From Peronospora farinosa (Eukaryota; Oomycota; Peronosporomycetes; Peronosporales; Peronosporaceae): a DNA stretch of 64,000 nt. The notes under the pieces are model-generated. The model was given only the letters and a program-made list of their open reading frames with translations. It did not search any database and was not told the DNA's origin. Shown in pieces: positions 10,801-20,129 of this stretch; position 1 is the stretch's first letter, and every line of letters begins with the position of its first letter. The stretch spans positions 1 through 64,000 of the forward strand of contig CANTFK010000084.1 in the NCBI GenBank assembly GCA_947646735.1, given 5' to 3'. Position numbers and translations under genes: made by a program.

Positions 10801-12387
10801 GCCTACCGAATTGGTAGCTCTGTCGAGTTTGACTGGTGCGCTGTGAGCTGCATTCGTACCTTGCGCAAGTTAGGTCACCGCGCGGTGATGCTTAACTACA
10901 ACCCCGAGACCGTGAGCACGGACTATGACGAATGCGATCAGCTGTACTTCGAAGAGCTGTCGAAGGAACGTGTGATGGACGTGAACGATCGCGAGAGCGT
11001 TCGAGGCGTCGTAGTATCTGTGGGTGGACAAATCCCAAACAACCTTGCGCTTCCTCTGCACAAGGCTGGTGTGAAGATTTTGGGCACGCATCCGACGATG
11101 ATTGACAGTGCTGAAGACCGTTACAAGTTCTCAAAGTTGATGGACAAGGCTGGTGTGCCTCAGCCGGCGTGGAAGGAGCTGACTAGCCACGCTGAAGCTC
11201 GCGAGTTCGCGGAGCGCGTGGGCTACCCCGTGCTGGTGCGCCCATCGTACGTACTGAGTGGCGCTGCCATGAATGTTGCGTACAACTTTGACGAGCTGGA
11301 TGATGTGCTGAACCAGGCCGTTGCTGTGTCTGCGGATCATCCCGTCGTAATCACGAAGTTCGTTGAGGGCGCCAAAGAGCTGGAGCTGGACGCTGTGGCC
11401 AAGGATGGCAAGGTGATCGCTGCTGCAATTTCGGAGCATGTGGAGAATGCTGGTGTACACAGTGGCGACGCCACGCTGGTGCTGCCACCTGTAGAGGCGA
11501 GTTCTTTCTACATGAACCAGATTAAGCGTAACGCCGAGAAAATTGCGAAGGCGCTGAACATATCGGGTCCGTTCAACGCTCAGTTCCTGGCCAAGGGTGC
11601 TGACGTGAGCGTAATTGAATGCAACCTGCGTGCCTCACGTTCGTTCCCATTCGTGTCAAAGACGACTGGCGCGGACTTCATCAACGCTGCCACCAAGGTG
11701 ATGGTCGGTGAGTCGACGGAGAACGACAACCTGCCTCCTCTTGACGGCCCTAAGCGTCCGGAGGGCTTCGTCGGCATTAAGTCGCCGATGTTCTCGTACA
11801 CGCGCCTTGGGGGTGCTGACCCGCTGCTCGGTGTCGAGATGGCTTCGACAGGCGAGGTGGCTTGTTTCGGCAAGAATCGTCACGAAGCATTCTTGAAGGC
11901 GTTGATCTCGTCGAACTTTAAGTTGCCGGAGAAGAATATCTTGCTGTCTATGCAGGACAAGTTCTCCGAGGAATTCGTGCACGCTGCCTACCAGATGCAC
12001 GAGCTAGGCTACAGCCTGTTTACAACGGAGAAGACGCACGCGTACCTAAAGAAATACGACATTCCGTCGACAAAGGTAGACTTCCCATCTGACGGCGATA
12101 GCGAGATTAACGCGCTGAACCTGATTAAGGATGGCAAGATTGATCTGGTGGTGAACCTGCCCAACAGCGAAAGCCAGCAGATGGAGAACAATTACCGTAT
12201 TCGTCGTACGGCAGTGGACTTTTCCATCCCGCTGCTGACGAACATCAGCCTGGTACAGCTCTTCGTGGAAGCCATGGCTGTCCACAAGAACCAGCCGCTG
12301 CTTGGCCTTGAGCCAGATAGTCTCTTCGACTACTACGAGCGCGAGAAGGAGGAGGACGTGTGGACTGACGTGCACGAGTTCCACTAA
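7852..12387 (+). CDS. CPS1: Carbamoyl-phosphate synthase, glutamine-hydrolysing, fused small and large subunits
   Basis: Makes carbamoyl phosphate from glutamine, bicarbonate and two ATP; here probably mitochondrial, for arginine. It has 1,511 residues from the ATG at 7852, without introns. The first about 30 residues are basic (RLSHSIKRR...), as in a mitochondrial presequence. Order: small-subunit N domain (about 35-175), class I glutamine amidotransferase (about 215-400) with Cys295 in GICLGNQ and His379/Glu381 in QFHPEH, then two large-subunit ATP-grasp halves (from [21 protein letters not shown] near residue 425, and from [18 protein letters not shown] near residue 980), and a C-terminal MGS-like regulatory domain (about 1390-1511). 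There is no dihydroorotase or aspartate transcarbamylase part, so it is not a CAD pyrimidine protein. The intact Cys/His/Glu set says glutamine is used, unlike ammonia-only CPS1. An open frame continues upstream to 7540 but without a good ATG. Confidence 0.95.
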   Translation: [1511 protein letters not shown]

Positions 12388-12521
12388 AGCACGTTTCAGT
12401 TTCCAAATGAGGTGGACGCTCACACGAGGAAGTCGTCTGTGCGGGCTTAATGTGTGGAGTATCTCGTGGACTAGACTAAGACGAAAGTCATAACACGACA
12501 GTTGTTATCTAAAGCACTTTA

Positions 12522-13481
12522 TCATCGATCAATTGTCTCATCTTGTAGCATGAAGCATGTGTTGTGCTCTTTGAACCAGTTCTCCAAGCCGAAAGCGAAC
12601 AGATCACTCGTGTAAGCAGTTACTTCCTTCTCGTCCATGGTCTGTAAAGCTTCCATCTCTTTTGAATTCTTCTTCGTTTTCGCCGCTGTTTCGTGCGTCA
12701 ACTCTAGGTATCGTGTCGCAAAATGCTCAACAAGTTCAGGGTGCTGTACCTTCAATTGTTTGTGCAAGTATGCACAGCGCGTATAAGCTGCAATCACGTA
12801 GGCATCGGCAATGTCGAATGCCGAACCTGCTAATGCACCAGTACGCATTCGCTCCAAAGTGGGCAGAGATTCGAGCCCTTCATCTTGTTGTCCTGCTACA
12901 TCGGGTTCTTGCTGCTCTAAGAATTCCATAACCTGATGTTTGATGCTGTTCGTCTTGCTGCTTCCTGACGGAGCACTAAGGCCAAAGAACCCACGAGCAG
13001 CGGACGGATGAGTGTGCAATGGCAGCACATTAAAACGTTTCCAACAAGCAAAGGACACGATTCCATTGAGCTGCGCCAGTTGAAAAATACCGGCGTTGTG
13101 GAAACGACCAGAGCGAAACATCCGCATGAAAGCTTCAATACCCACGACCCATTGAGCTGATGGTTCCTGCTGCTGCTCGGCGTCTTGTACCGTCGCTAAA
13201 ATGTCGTCAACAGCGCTGCCAATGCGAAGCACATCAGCGCTGGCGAATTTCGTGGTGGGGATGTGGCCCCAGCGACACACACGACCACGCTCCGTCACGA
13301 CGGCGAAACCTGTACTGTTGGTATTGACATCGAGTCCAAGCACACGCAGAGGCAGCGAGCTACGCACCAACTGCTGCGAATGCTTGGCAAGATCACAGAC
13401 TTCTAAGGCCTTGCGAATACGAGATCCATTGCGGCGCAGAGCCATTGGGAAAGCTGCTGCTGCTGCTGCCTTGCGTACCAT
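12522..13481 (-). CDS. RuvC/RNase H-fold nuclease, Holliday-junction-resolvase-like, probably organellar
   Basis: 319 residues. The N-terminus (MVRKAAAAAAFPMALRRNGSR...) is rich in Ala and Arg and lacks acid, as in a mitochondrial presequence. A first strand LRVLGLDVNTNSTGFAVV supplies the catalytic Asp of the RuvC/Ydc2/RNase H superfamily, VVGIEAFMRMF the Glu, and the helix DIADAYVIAAY the C-terminal Asp. The D-E-D order and spacing fit mitochondrial or plastid resolvases (Ydc2, MOC1-like), so a role in organelle DNA recombination is inferred. A Gln-rich stretch between the second and third motifs is variable filler. The gene is convergent with carbamoyl-phosphate synthase, about 134 bp away, and no break is seen. 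Other RNase H-fold nucleases cannot be excluded. Confidence 0.7.
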   Translation of the reverse strand: MVRKAAAAAAFPMALRRNGSRIRKALEVCDLAKHSQQLVRSSLPLRVLGLDVNTNSTGFAVVTERGRVCRWGHIPTTKFASADVLRIGSAVDDILATVQDAEQQQEPSAQWVVGIEAFMRMFRSGRFHNAGIFQLAQLNGIVSFACWKRFNVLPLHTHPSAARGFFGLSAPSGSSKTNSIKHQVMEFLEQQEPDVAGQQDEGLESLPTLERMRTGALAGSAFDIADAYVIAAYTRCAYLHKQLKVQHPELVEHFATRYLELTHETAAKTKKNSKEMEALQTMDEKEVTAYTSDLFAFGLENWFKEHNTCFMLQDETIDR

Positions 13482-13645
13482 GATTGATATGTAACGTGTA
13501 GTGACAATTGCAATCGGACAGAGATAGATGGATCACAAATGGTCAAATATTTGATTTCAATATCGATCAAGTCCATTTCCATCCATCTCAATCTCATAGG
13601 AAGACCATAGCACAATGCAGATTTATTTTCTCCCGAAAGACCATA

Positions 13646-14573
13646 ATGAAGCGACGTGGATCGCCTAGAATTGCCAACAGCAAGAAAAAGAAGCAAACAA
13701 GTTGCGCAGAAGCTTTGATGGATTCTCCTGCTGGTCGTCTTGGCTTTATTTTAGAGCTTGAAGCGGGGCAAAGTGTGTGCGTTTTTGCTCTCCGAGGAGA
13801 TCTTATACTTGCTTCAAGCGTGTTCTAGTGGCTTGTCGAAAGATTTCATTGACAAAATGGCACTAAAAGCACTTGACCAATTTGCTGACGAAAACAAGAC
13901 CCACGTGGGACGCCAGTGTGACTGTGACTGGATGCGAAGTATCCACTTTGAACGATCTTGTTTGGAGAAATGTCCTCGTACCGGACCGTTCACTGTAAAC
14001 AGGTCCATCCATGCCAAGTCTTCAAGCCCCAAGTGGTGCCCTAGCATTGTGGAGTGCATTAGCACTGGCAAAGAGAGCTATGCTACCCCTTTTTTTGGGA
14101 ATAACTGGCATACCACAGGGGCACTTCTTCCCGTTGTGTGCTTGCTCACAGAGGATAAAGAGAAACTTTGTAGCGAATTAGCTGTCAAGAAAGCGATGAA
14201 CCGTGTTTGTAAAAAAGCTGGTGACCGATTCGTCTACAAGTATTCTGCGAGAAGAGCACATGATAAAACCGATTTCATACACGATCACTGGAACAGTATC
14301 CAGGGCTCAAAATGTGCGTACTGTGACGATTGTTCAAGAAAAAGCCGACGTGTAATTCCACGCCATTTTATACAGCCTGATATACGACTCCAACGAATAC
14401 ATGCTAACTGCAAGAATCTCTATCGACCGCTGAAAGCTGCAATGGAAAAGGAACTTCAGTTCGTGCGGTATATACCGCAACCAAAATCCATCTTTACCAC
14501 ATACAAGGGACTAATAGCAGGTATTTTGCCTAGTGGAGTTTTCTGTGGGTTCTATAGCGCAAGCGGTTCTTGA
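13646..14573 (+). pseudogene. F-box-like/uncharacterised nuclear protein gene, copy A, frameshifted
   Basis: The ATG at 13,646 opens MKRRGSPRIANSKKKKQ, a basic nuclear-localisation-like start. Compared with the intact copy at 22,899-23,858, one extra A near 13,771 (GGGGCAAAG against GGGGCAAG) shifts the frame, so the first frame stops at 13,828 and the rest is read from another frame to 14,573. The segment from about 14,008 to 14,095 is read in a different frame from copy B, because of a 4-nt gain and a 1-nt loss that cancel. The family carries a helical LTEEILYLFQVCSS segment resembling an F-box start, a Cys/Trp-rich CDCDWMRSIHFERSC stretch and a C-terminal KGLIAG.SPSGVFCGFY motif. I do not recognise the family with certainty. 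Confidence 0.65.
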
Positions 14574-14702
14574 CCTAACGATTAAAACCTAAGAGATAAC
14601 ATGAGAAATTCTGATCTCCCAAATTATTGAATGATAGCACTTTGTGCGGAAACGATACAGTGTGATCTCAATGCATTCCATTAAGCTCCGATTATTGTCA
14701 AC

Positions 14703-15620
14703 TCACTCATCCTCTGTCGTCACGTTCTCACTCTTCTTTACCGATGTCTTCTTCGCTGGGCCTTTCGTACAAGCCTTTTTCTCTACATCCGACTCCGACT
14801 GAATTTGGTCCTTCACAGTGTTTTTTTGTGCTCGACCAAATGGAGTTTCCTGCCACAGCGTCTCAAACTCATCTGGATTGCCAATAGAGCAAATAGACTC
14901 GTGCTGGCCTTTGTCTGCCTTGTTTTGACGACGCCATGTCGTACGCAGCTTCTTGCCGTCAATCTCCCGTTCATGCACAGCTTTGAGCTGGCCATTTGAG
15001 TCTTCGTAGCGGCGACGCGTGGTCGTCACTCGCCGACCCATGTTGTCCAAAACGGACGAACTACTGAATGAATAAGACGAGAAGTTGCGGCACTCAGCGT
15101 CGCTCTTGGGAGCAACCTTGTGCTCTGCAATGGAGTTGACCTTGCAAGACTCATGACAGATCTGTTTGTTCTTGTTGCAATGTGTCTCCATGGTCTTGTC
15201 ATTGCCTTCGACCTTCTCCAATGTCTTCACTGGCTCGGATGCTGAGCCTACTGCCTGGTCCATCTGTTCATTGCCTTTATCATCGACCTCCATGTCGGTA
15301 CTTGTGTCAATGTCCGAGCTGACATTCTCCGCAGATTCCTTATTCATGAGGACCTTTTCATCCTGTTCGGGAGCCATGTGGAACGATGTCGGCTTGTACG
15401 TGTGCGACACCACCGGCAGGTCGACAAAGAAGTCGTCGTCAACCGGTTCATCCTTGTCTTCAACATACTTTGGTACCGCAAGTATGTCTCGGCGCATATC
15501 AAACAAGGATCGCGGACGCATGATGCTGTCGCTCAGATGCTCGAGCTCCATCACGGACTGCTCCAGCGATGACATGGGGTACCAGAAGCGCGGTCGTACG
15601 AGATCCCACGAGCTCAACAT
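14703..15620 (-). CDS. MLF-like (myeloid leukemia factor-like) protein, copy A, intact
   Basis: 305 residues from the ATG at 15,620 (MLSSWDLVRPRFWYPMSSLE). The N-terminal 70 residues are rich in Arg, Met and Phe (MRPRSLFDMRRDI), the middle (about 85-190) is acidic and Ser/Thr/Lys-rich and probably disordered. A conserved part follows: SFSSSSVLDNMGRRV with TTTRRRYEDSNGQLKAVHERE, then a helical piece with NPDEFETLWQETPFG, and a Lys-rich tail. The Ser-rich strand followed by a T-R-R-x-Y, E-R-E, DGKK series resembles myeloid leukemia factor family proteins, but the match is from memory and weak. Broken copies lie at 2790-3485 and 22,515-22,801. The gene is convergent with the F-box-like gene, 129 bp between stops. 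Confidence 0.6.
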   Translation of the reverse strand: MLSSWDLVRPRFWYPMSSLEQSVMELEHLSDSIMRPRSLFDMRRDILAVPKYVEDKDEPVDDDFFVDLPVVSHTYKPTSFHMAPEQDEKVLMNKESAENVSSDIDTSTDMEVDDKGNEQMDQAVGSASEPVKTLEKVEGNDKTMETHCNKNKQICHESCKVNSIAEHKVAPKSDAECRNFSSYSFSSSSVLDNMGRRVTTTRRRYEDSNGQLKAVHEREIDGKKLRTTWRRQNKADKGQHESICSIGNPDEFETLWQETPFGRAQKNTVKDQIQSESDVEKKACTKGPAKKTSVKKSENVTTEDE

Positions 15621-16624
15621 GGTTGTGATTAAGTTACTTGGTCGTGTTATTTGATCGGTTGGTGTTTGTCTTGTTTGTAGCAAATTTCAAAGTGACCTCG
15701 GGAGCGGATCACTTTGACGCACGGGCAGTATACCGCCGCATCATGTTGAAGTGCGATCGAATGGGGCTCTTCAACACGTCCCATACAAAGCGACATATAT
15801 TCATTTAGAGTGGGTGGATTCTAGAACTGTAGATTATGAGAACATAAATCAAGATCACTATTGCTAGTCGTGTCTCTACAAAACAAATCCACTGGACGCC
15901 AGAAAATGGACACCAGCAGCTGTTTCCAAATATCATGTTGCTAGAAGGTTGCGCGGCCGTGTAGCTATCGTTCGGTGCATACACCACCTTTTTTGTCCCA
16001 TATCAACTGCGACACTAGGCTACAGCTGCGAGCACAATTCCACACTCGGCAATGCTAATGTTGCTCGTCTCAAATATCAAAGGCTGCCTGCAAACACGTG
16101 TCGAATTAGTTGGAAAATGTCATCATTGGAGCAGGGCAGTGACAGGTAAAGCGACACCATGTACAATGTTGATTACAACGTTGTCTCGCAGTCCGGGTCC
16201 GACCTTTCTTGGCCGAAATCTCGGTGTCTCTTCGCACACATCTGGGTCTGTTTACAAATATATCGTATATTATGTCTTGAAGGTTTTGTATTACTAATAA
16301 AGTACAGACACTTAAGCTAAAAATGCATCTCATTAGCCAGGGTATGAAATTATGGGTATAAAGTTGCGCGATCGTTAGAAGCACGCAATTGTTTGTGCGT
16401 GTAGGGCAGCGGAATACATATAAGCGTTTTCTACTTGGTTTCAGTATGTTACTATTATCGGTAAAGCAGCTGCCTTATTTTTACCCTATTGCGTTAAACC
16501 GTCGTTCGCCATTCTCTCTCTCTCTACCTCTACCTCGATCGCTCATAAGGCAAAAAGTTCTGTGCATTCACATTTGCATAAGGAAGTGTACAATTAAAAT
16601 TAATTCCAACAAAGAGATTCCTCG
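15621..16624. promoter_or_regulatory. Upstream region between divergent genes
   Basis: About 1 kb between the MLF-like gene (minus) and the TRP-like gene (plus). The part at 15,661-15,790 is conserved with the upstream regions of copy 1 (about 2795-2890) and copy B (about 22,515-22,590), so it is the promoter of the MLF-like family. A CTCTCTCTC tract at 16,515-16,530 precedes the TRP-like gene. No gene is supported here. Confidence 0.45.
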
Positions 16625-19600
16625 ATGAATGCGCGACTTCTTGCACTACTTGGTGCAGCAGCAGCAGCATTAGCGCATAAGACGTCGGCCGTCACGACGT
16701 GTCCTGTGTTAGTACAGTCGGAGATTACGTCGACACTTGCAGACCCGATTACAAAAATAATCTTGACGCCTTCTAGTTCCACTGACATTGATGATACACC
16801 GTCGTCATCGTTGACCTCTGGGTCGGGTGCTGATTCGCCGGATGCTAATGATAGTCAGAACGAAGAAGTAGGCAGCACTTTTTCCGATGTGTCCACAAGT
16901 GCTGGATCAAATGATAATGCTCCCACGGATACAACAACAACAACCAATAAAGATAGCAAAGATTCCGCTGATGTCTCTTCACCTCCGGAAACAACTGATA
17001 ACACCACTCCATCGGCCACACCCGAGACTTCATCGGCCACACCCGAGACTCCATCGTCCAAATCTGACACTCCATCGTCCAAATCTGACACTCCATCGTC
17101 CAAATCCGACACCCCAGCGTCCACGCCCGACACCCCGGCGACGATTCAAACGCCAACGTCCAGTACAAAAGTGTCTACTCCCATTACGGATAGTGTACTT
17201 AATACAACCCCGACGACAGAATCGACTTCACCACCTTCTGCTCCTGCTACTGCTCCTGTTACAGCTCCTGCGCTTACAACGACGGCTTCAGTGACGGCTC
17301 CGACGATATCAAAATCTTTGGAAACTGCGGCAGTTAGCACCGTTTCTCCACCTTCAACTGATCGCAAACTCCAAGTTACGACTATAACCCCGACAGCTAT
17401 ACAACCGACGACAGAAACGATCGGTGCAACGGGCACAGCGGCTACGACTACAGCAATTCCTGTGGTCGGTACGACCGGTACAACCGGAACGCCGACGACT
17501 GGAACGCCGACGACTGGAACGCCGACGACTGGAACGCCGACGACTGGAACGCCGACGACTGGAACGCCGACGTCTGGAACGCCAACGACTGAAACGTCGA
17601 CGACTGGAACGCCGACAACTGGAACGCCGACGACTGGAACGCCGACGACTGGAACGCCGACAACTGGAACGCCGACGACTGGAACGCCGACGACTGGAAC
17701 GACTACGACTGGTACGACTACGACCGGAACGACGCCGGAGGGGCTGGCCCAAACGGATACAACGGCTGAAAATTCTAGTTTAGCGTCTGATACAAGTGGC
17801 TCTCCTACGTCGAAAACGAGCAGTCTGCTGTGTGACAGTGCTTTTTACTTGAAATGGGACACGTTGGGTCTAAAGTGCGGTGGTTTAGGTATCGATGTGG
17901 CCTCGGCCGTGTCAGCCTCGAGCTGCGTGATTTACAGCGGAAGTGTCGGCAGCACCTCTGGCTCTACGTGCGTTTCGATCTGCTCATTCCCTACGTGCAA
18001 AGACAATGCATGGGTGTACGGCGCTGAAAACGGTATCTCGTCGTCTGTCTACAAAGGTTTGAGCATCAAAGCGTTTCTGCCGAGTGATGTGATTGCGGCC
18101 ATGGAGAACCGGTCGTCAAAGGTGTCGACGGTCTTGTCAAATTCGACAATATCAAATTCAGAGCAGTGCACGTATTCGTCAGAAGACTCGTTCTCATCGT
18201 GCTCATGTTCAGCTATGCTTGTGGATATCTCGAGCTCGGGGAGCGAGGCTGACGCCGTGAAAAAGGAGTTGCGTCAGCAAGATGAGGAAGAAGGTGTCAT
18301 AACGAAGGACCGTACAACAACTGCCGGCACGGTGGTAGCGGCAACGTCTAAAAGTGTTGCTGGTGTGACTGTTGTGGTCACGGGCATTGCTGCTATTGCT
18401 AGTGCGGCTGTCGGTGGAGTGAGCTCTGCGGGTGCGTCATTTGCAGCGGCCGGCTCTACGATGGCCATCACGACAGTCGAGCTTTGCCAATTTGGCGTTA
18501 TGATTAACCAGCTTCAGCTTGATGGCAAGTCGTCGGCTGTGACACACCTCGGCAAGGCGATGGCCCCTATGGCGTTCTTGTTCTTGCCGTTTGGCAAACT
18601 TAACGAGACCAAATCGGACAGCTTAGGCAGCGGCAACTTGTCTGGCGACCCTGCTGGCCGTCGGCTGTCTAGTACCAGCGAGAACGGCAGTTCTTCTACG
18701 AGTCAGCTCAATGGTATCGAAAAATATTCTCGCCAACTAAACGTCCAGGAAGACATGCTGTTTATTGTGACGCTGGCTGGTGTTTTCTGTATGATGGCCT
18801 GCGTTGTGGGTTTATTCGGCATTGGATACCTGCTTTCTGGCCTTATGATGCCTCGTGAACAGTATCTGGCCAACTTTTTTGACAAAATGATCGGTCTCGA
18901 GGTGCTCGTGGCTGTTCTATCGCAGTACACTGTGGGTGTGACGGCCACGTTCCAGATCTACTACTCGACGAAATACGAGAGCATCATGGATCCAAAATGC
19001 CTGTTGGCTATTGCTGCAATTATTTTTCTCGCTGCTGGCATTCTCGTGTATGGATACATCGTTATAAAGAAGCACGAGGCTGACATTGCAGATGTCGGTA
19101 CAGTGCAGCACATGAAGAAGACGGTTAACATGCGTTACGGCCCTCTGTACGAGGAGTACAAATTCAAAAACCGCTACTTCTTTGCTGCTAAGATGATGCT
19201 GGCGCTGACAACCGGTGTAGTTACTGGCTGTGCGAGCATGTCGGGCAAGGCGCAGATCGCTATCATTCTCGCGTTGAACGTGGCGTTCTTTTTCTATTTG
19301 GAAATCCAGTCGCCACACCACTCGAAGTTCGTTCAGACCACCACGAGCTTCGTGTCTATCATGAAAATTGCCGTGCTTGTGCTGACGTTCTTCCTGGTTA
19401 CCGCTGCTACTAGTGATGGCTTCCCAACCAGTCTGCAGAACGGCATCTCGTTGGCCATTGTGGGGCTCAATCTGTTCGTCCTGGCTTTGCTTATGATCAG
19501 ATCGTTGTACTCGTTTTGGCAAAAGTTGAAGCTGCAGCGTAATGCCGCGTACGACCAGGAAGAGCAGACTGCGCAGGACTACTTTAAAGACGAGACGCCC

Positions 19601-19885
19601 GCTGGACACAAGGACCATGTTCTCAGTAACGCCCAGCAACCTTCTGGCCCACCGGTTCTCCACTCCCAGACCCAGAACTTGAACAATAACCACAGCCCAT
19701 ACGTCCAGGGTAACGCTGACGTAGACTACAACAGCGCTGACGAGATCCGTCTGCGGTCAGCCACTCACGAGAATAACGATCGTCAGCAGACGTACGACGC
19801 CAGCGGACACGCGGCTGCCAACCACTACATCACGGAAGATCAGAACGTGTACGGGCAGCGTCGTAACGATGTTGTGGAGCTGTAG
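16625..19885 (+). CDS. TRP-like multi-pass membrane protein with Thr/Ser/Pro-rich extracellular stalk
   Basis: 1,086 residues. Residues 1 to about 22 are a signal peptide (MNARLLALLGAAAAALA...). Residues about 40-400 are Thr, Ser, Pro and Gly and include 21-bp repeats (SSKSDTP units near 17,048-17,115) and a 15-bp repeat coding TPTTG (residues about 290-369). This looks like an O-glycosylated stalk. A Cys-rich domain follows (about 400-530: CDSAFYLKWDTLGLKCGG, CVSICSFPTC, CSCSAML), and then about eight to nine hydrophobic segments (from about residue 555 to 970), including KNRYFFAAKMMLALTTG and AQIAIILALNVAFFFYLEIQS. Those match the transmembrane part of fungal and oomycete TRP-like/Flc family proteins. 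The C-terminal 110 residues are polar, with Asn, Gln and Tyr, and cytoplasmic. It is probably at the plasma membrane or an internal membrane and touches the wall through the stalk. No intron is seen. Confidence 0.75.
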   Translation: MNARLLALLGAAAAALAHKTSAVTTCPVLVQSEITSTLADPITKIILTPSSSTDIDDTPSSSLTSGSGADSPDANDSQNEEVGSTFSDVSTSAGSNDNAPTDTTTTTNKDSKDSADVSSPPETTDNTTPSATPETSSATPETPSSKSDTPSSKSDTPSSKSDTPASTPDTPATIQTPTSSTKVSTPITDSVLNTTPTTESTSPPSAPATAPVTAPALTTTASVTAPTISKSLETAAVSTVSPPSTDRKLQVTTITPTAIQPTTETIGATGTAATTTAIPVVGTTGTTGTPTTGTPTTGTPTTGTPTTGTPTTGTPTSGTPTTETSTTGTPTTGTPTTGTPTTGTPTTGTPTTGTPTTGTTTTGTTTTGTTPEGLAQTDTTAENSSLASDTSGSPTSKTSSLLCDSAFYLKWDTLGLKCGGLGIDVASAVSASSCVIYSGSVGSTSGSTCVSICSFPTCKDNAWVYGAENGISSSVYKGLSIKAFLPSDVIAAMENRSSKVSTVLSNSTISNSEQCTYSSEDSFSSCSCSAMLVDISSSGSEADAVKKELRQQDEEEGVITKDRTTTAGTVVAATSKSVAGVTVVVTGIAAIASAAVGGVSSAGASFAAAGSTMAITTVELCQFGVMINQLQLDGKSSAVTHLGKAMAPMAFLFLPFGKLNETKSDSLGSGNLSGDPAGRRLSSTSENGSSSTSQLNGIEKYSRQLNVQEDMLFIVTLAGVFCMMACVVGLFGIGYLLSGLMMPREQYLANFFDKMIGLEVLVAVLSQYTVGVTATFQIYYSTKYESIMDPKCLLAIAAIIFLAAGILVYGYIVIKKHEADIADVGTVQHMKKTVNMRYGPLYEEYKFKNRYFFAAKMMLALTTGVVTGCASMSGKAQIAIILALNVAFFFYLEIQSPHHSKFVQTTTSFVSIMKIAVLVLTFFLVTAATSDGFPTSLQNGISLAIVGLNLFVLALLMIRSLYSFWQKLKLQRNAAYDQEEQTAQDYFKDETPAGHKDHVLSNAQQPSGPPVLHSQTQNLNNNHSPYVQGNADVDYNSADEIRLRSATHENNDRQQTYDASGHAAANHYITEDQNVYGQRRNDVVEL
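17491..17730 (+). repeat. 15-bp coding minisatellite (TPTTG repeat)
   Basis: Fourteen 15-bp units run head to tail at 17,491-17,700 with the consensus GCCGACGACTGGAAC, followed by two more degenerate units to about 17,730. Few units differ from the consensus. The period is a multiple of three, so copy-number change keeps the host frame open and only alters stalk length. Confidence 0.95.
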
Positions 19886-20129
19886 GTAAGTGTTGCATCC
19901 GGGTTTCTCGGTGTTGTAGCAAAGGAAAGTGGTAGGTATCACCGTGTTTGCCTGTTGCGATGCGATTAGGTTGAGCTTGTAATTACGACAAAGTAGCATA
20001 TTGATTTCTTGTTAGCTGTTTTCCATCACGTTGGACAGAGCAACAATCGTCGAAAGTAGATTTAGGTTATCCTTTGAAGCTGCACACATATCTTCCTTGG
20101 CCATCAGTCGAGTAAAGTTGTTCACGACT

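Larger units (their letters stand above)
13565..15790. repeat. Segmental duplication, block A
   Basis: This block of two convergent genes plus flanks recurs in opposite orientation at about 22,515-23,930. Likeness covers the upstream region of the plus-strand gene, both genes, the 130-bp gap between their 3' ends, and about 130 bp of the minus-strand gene's promoter (15,661-15,790). Block B lacks about 0.7 kb of the minus-strand gene. Confidence 0.85.

Noticed and set aside
7852..12387. Several antisense open frames of 60-136 codons over the carbamoyl-phosphate synthase gene
   Set aside because: They are shadows of a strongly coding sequence and lack their own codon pattern or motifs.
17491..17730. 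Regular repeats that could suggest a CRISPR-like array
   Set aside because: Units are contiguous 15-bp copies without unique spacers and lie in frame in a eukaryotic membrane protein gene.
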